A stretch of 6,285 nucleotides of DNA from Amnimonas aquatica. Lineage in GTDB: Bacteria; Pseudomonadota; Gammaproteobacteria; Pseudomonadales; Moraxellaceae. Position numbers and translations under genes: made by a program. The DNA lies in assembly GCF_002943415.1 (NCBI RefSeq), contig NZ_PTQZ01000080.1:1009-7293 (forward strand). Reading direction: 5' to 3'. Shown here piece by piece: positions 5,127-6,285 of the stretch. Each line of letters begins with the position of its first letter. The first letter of the stretch is position 1. The notes under the pieces are model-generated. The model did no database searches and had not been told where the DNA came from. It saw only the letters and a program-made list of their open reading frames with translations.

Positions 5127-6173
5127 ATGAAGACACTGAAGCACTGGCGCAACGGGCTGATGGCCCTGGCCCTGCTGGGCGGCACGGCGCAGGCCGGCGA
5201 CTTCTCGCGCTACGAGGAGCTGAACGCCATGATCGAGCAGCTGGAGGCCGAGAAGGTCTATGCCCCCGGCGAACTGGCAGCGCTGTTCGACGGCGTGTCG
5301 CGCCAGGACAAGATCCTCGAGCTGATCGCGCGCCCGGCGGAAAAGACCCGCGAGTGGAAGGACTACCGGCCCATCTTCATGACCCGCAACCGGGTCGAGA
5401 AGGGCGTCGCGTTCTACGACCAGTACCGTGATGTCTTCACCCGCGCCGAGCAGGCGCATGGCGTGCCGGCCGGCATCATCCTCGCCATCCTCGGCGTCGA
5501 GACCACCTACGGCGGCAACAAGGGCAGCTACCGCGTGATCGAGGCGCTGGCGACGCTGGGCTTCGACTACCCGCCGCGCGCGCCCTTTTTCCGCCGCGAG
5601 CTGCGCGAGTTCCTCGTGCTCACCAAGCAGAACGGCATGAACCCGCTGGATATCCGCGGCTCCTACGCCGGCGCCATGGGCTTCCCGCAGTTCATGCCGT
5701 CGAGCTGGCGCCGCCTGGCCGTGGACTTCGACGGCGACAACCGCATCGACCTGATCAACAACCCGGTCGATGCCATCGGCTCGATCGCCAACTACCTGAA
5801 AGCCAACGGCTGGCGCAAGGGCGAGCCGGCGACCGTGCGTGCGCGCATCCGCGGCCTGGACTACGACCGCGCAGCCAGCACCGAGCTGAAGACCGTCAGC
5901 ACGCTTGGCGCCCTGGCCAAGCAGGGCCTGACGCCGCGCGAGCCGGTGCCCGGCCTGACCGACGCCACGCCGGCCTCGGCCCTGCGCCTGCAGGGGACGG
6001 ACGGTGGTGAATACTGGATAGGCCTCAACAACTTCTACGTCATCACCACCTACAACCGCAGTATTCTCTACGCCATGGCCGTGCACCAGCTGGCCGGAGA
6101 GCTCGAGGCCGCGCTGCGCGAGCGTGACAGCGCCGCGGCACAGCCCGCTGCGGGAGCCAGCCTCCTGCCCTGA
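5127..6173 (+). CDS. mltB: Periplasmic lytic murein transglycosylase B (MltB/SltB1-like)
   Basis: Cleaves the MurNAc-GlcNAc bond of peptidoglycan to give 1,6-anhydro-MurNAc ends. The 348-residue protein starts with a signal peptide: basic K2/K5/R8, a hydrophobic stretch about 10-18, and likely cleavage after A-Q-A23. There is no lipobox cysteine, so it should be soluble in the periplasm, unlike the E. coli MltB lipoprotein and more like P. aeruginosa SltB1, whose gene lies at the same place. The catalytic glutamate is E125 in ILGVETTYGG, matching Slt35 E162. Other marks are GSYAGAMGFPQFMPSSW (178-194), a calcium-loop-like stretch D200-F-D-G-D204-N-R with PVDAIGSIANYLKANGW after it, and the C-terminal LNNFYVITTYNRS. 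The ATG is supported by GGAGG and by the signal peptide. It is 20 bases after rodA and 18 before the next gene, consistent with one operon. Confidence 0.95.
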   Translation: MKTLKHWRNGLMALALLGGTAQAGDFSRYEELNAMIEQLEAEKVYAPGELAALFDGVSRQDKILELIARPAEKTREWKDYRPIFMTRNRVEKGVAFYDQYRDVFTRAEQAHGVPAGIILAILGVETTYGGNKGSYRVIEALATLGFDYPPRAPFFRRELREFLVLTKQNGMNPLDIRGSYAGAMGFPQFMPSSWRRLAVDFDGDNRIDLINNPVDAIGSIANYLKANGWRKGEPATVRARIRGLDYDRAASTELKTVSTLGALAKQGLTPREPVPGLTDATPASALRLQGTDGGEYWIGLNNFYVITTYNRSILYAMAVHQLAGELEAALRERDSAAAQPAAGASLLP

Positions 6174-6185
6174 CCTGCAGGAGGT
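6160..6185 (+). promoter_or_regulatory. Hairpin sequestering the rlpA ribosome binding site
   Basis: CCTCCTGC (6161-6168), in the last mltB codons, is the exact reverse complement of GCAGGAGG (6177-6184), which contains the rlpA ribosome binding site. A G-T pair (6160-6185) can extend it. The 8-base loop contains the mltB stop (6171-6173). A ribosome reaching that stop would open the stem, so the layout fits translational coupling of rlpA to mltB. Pairing is seen directly; regulation is inferred. Confidence 0.5.
6179..6184 (+). promoter_or_regulatory. rlpA ribosome binding site
   Basis: AGGAGG, a full match to the consensus, 7 bases before ATG 6192. It supports the start of the truncated gene. 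Confidence 0.75.
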
Positions 6186-6191
6186 GCGTAA

Positions 6192-6285
6192 ATGACCCTG
6201 AGGCATATCCTGCGGGCGACGCTGCTGCCCGCGGCGCTGGCACTGCTGGCGGCCTGCGCCGCGCAGCCGCCGGCCCCGCCACCCC
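6192..6285 (+). CDS. rlpA: Lipoprotein, probably RlpA septal ring lytic transglycosylase, N-terminal fragment
   Basis: Only the first 31 codons are in the window. They encode a lipoprotein signal peptide: basic residues R4, H5 and R8, a hydrophobic core, and the lipobox L19-A-A-C22, followed by a Pro/Ala-rich linker start (AAQPPAPPP). This predicts lipid attachment at C22 and export to the outer membrane. The gene lies 18 bases after mltB with a consensus AGGAGG site. The RlpA call rests on position: rlpA follows the mltB/sltB1 gene in this cluster in Pseudomonas and relatives, and RlpA proteins begin with a lipobox and Pro-rich linker. RlpA cleaves naked glycan strands (shown in P. aeruginosa). 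The double-psi beta-barrel and SPOR domains that would prove it are beyond the window. Another lipoprotein cannot be excluded. Confidence 0.7.
   Translation, partial: MTLRHILRATLLPAALALLAACAAQPPAPPP

Noticed and set aside
3892..5136. Long open frame on the - strand opposite rodA
   Set aside because: Same-register shadow of rodA, rich in His, Gln, Asp and Gly. No ribosome binding site or family resemblance was seen.
5022..6206. Long open frame on the - strand opposite mltB
   Set aside because: Same-register shadow of mltB caused by GC-biased codon use. No domain was recognised.
1..6285. A previously undescribed defence, mobile or biosynthetic system
   Set aside because: Every gene matches a conserved housekeeping family in the expected order, with no inserted genes, terminal repeats, tRNA, integrase or CRISPR-like repeats.

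Overview
The window carries a conserved housekeeping cluster of a high-GC gammaproteobacterium. The order is proA (3' end) - nadD - rsfS - rlmH - mrdA (PBP2) - rodA - mltB/sltB1-like - rlpA-like (5' end), all on the + strand. From memory this matches the Pseudomonas aeruginosa arrangement (proA-nadD-rsfS-rlmH-pbpA-rodA-sltB1-rlpA). It differs from enterics, where proA and mltB lie elsewhere. The strong G/C preference at third codon positions and the protein sequences suggest a non-enteric lineage such as Pseudomonadales, Chromatiales or Xanthomonadales relatives. I cannot name a genus.

Layout: bases 1-380 are the C-terminal part of glutamyl-phosphate reductase (proline synthesis). A 106-base gap follows (381-486), holding a strong GC-rich stem-loop just before the nadD ribosome binding site. 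Bases 487-2022 hold three small, tightly packed genes: NadD (NAD synthesis), RsfS (ribosome silencing) and RlmH (23S rRNA methylation). Bases 2042-5106 encode the two catalytic subunits of the elongasome, the transpeptidase PBP2 and the SEDS glycosyltransferase RodA, overlapping by 4 bases. Bases 5127-6173 encode a periplasmic lytic transglycosylase of the MltB/Slt35 family. From 6192 a lipoprotein begins that is most likely RlpA, cut by the window end.

After nadD no gap exceeds 22 bases, and two junctions are ATGA overlaps, so nadD to rlpA reads as one transcription unit, possibly with internal promoters. The second half is a cell-wall elongation module: RodA polymerises glycan, PBP2 crosslinks it, and MltB and RlpA cleave glycan strands. 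The first half links this to NAD supply and ribosome control.

I found no mobile element, CRISPR array, RNA gene or foreign island, and no new multi-gene system. The points worth a second look are small: RNA hairpins that would cover the Shine-Dalgarno sequences of rlpA and rodA, a complete predicted zinc site in PBP2, an AT-rich rare-codon islet with an extended -10 element inside nadD, and an MltB-type enzyme with a non-lipoprotein signal peptide.
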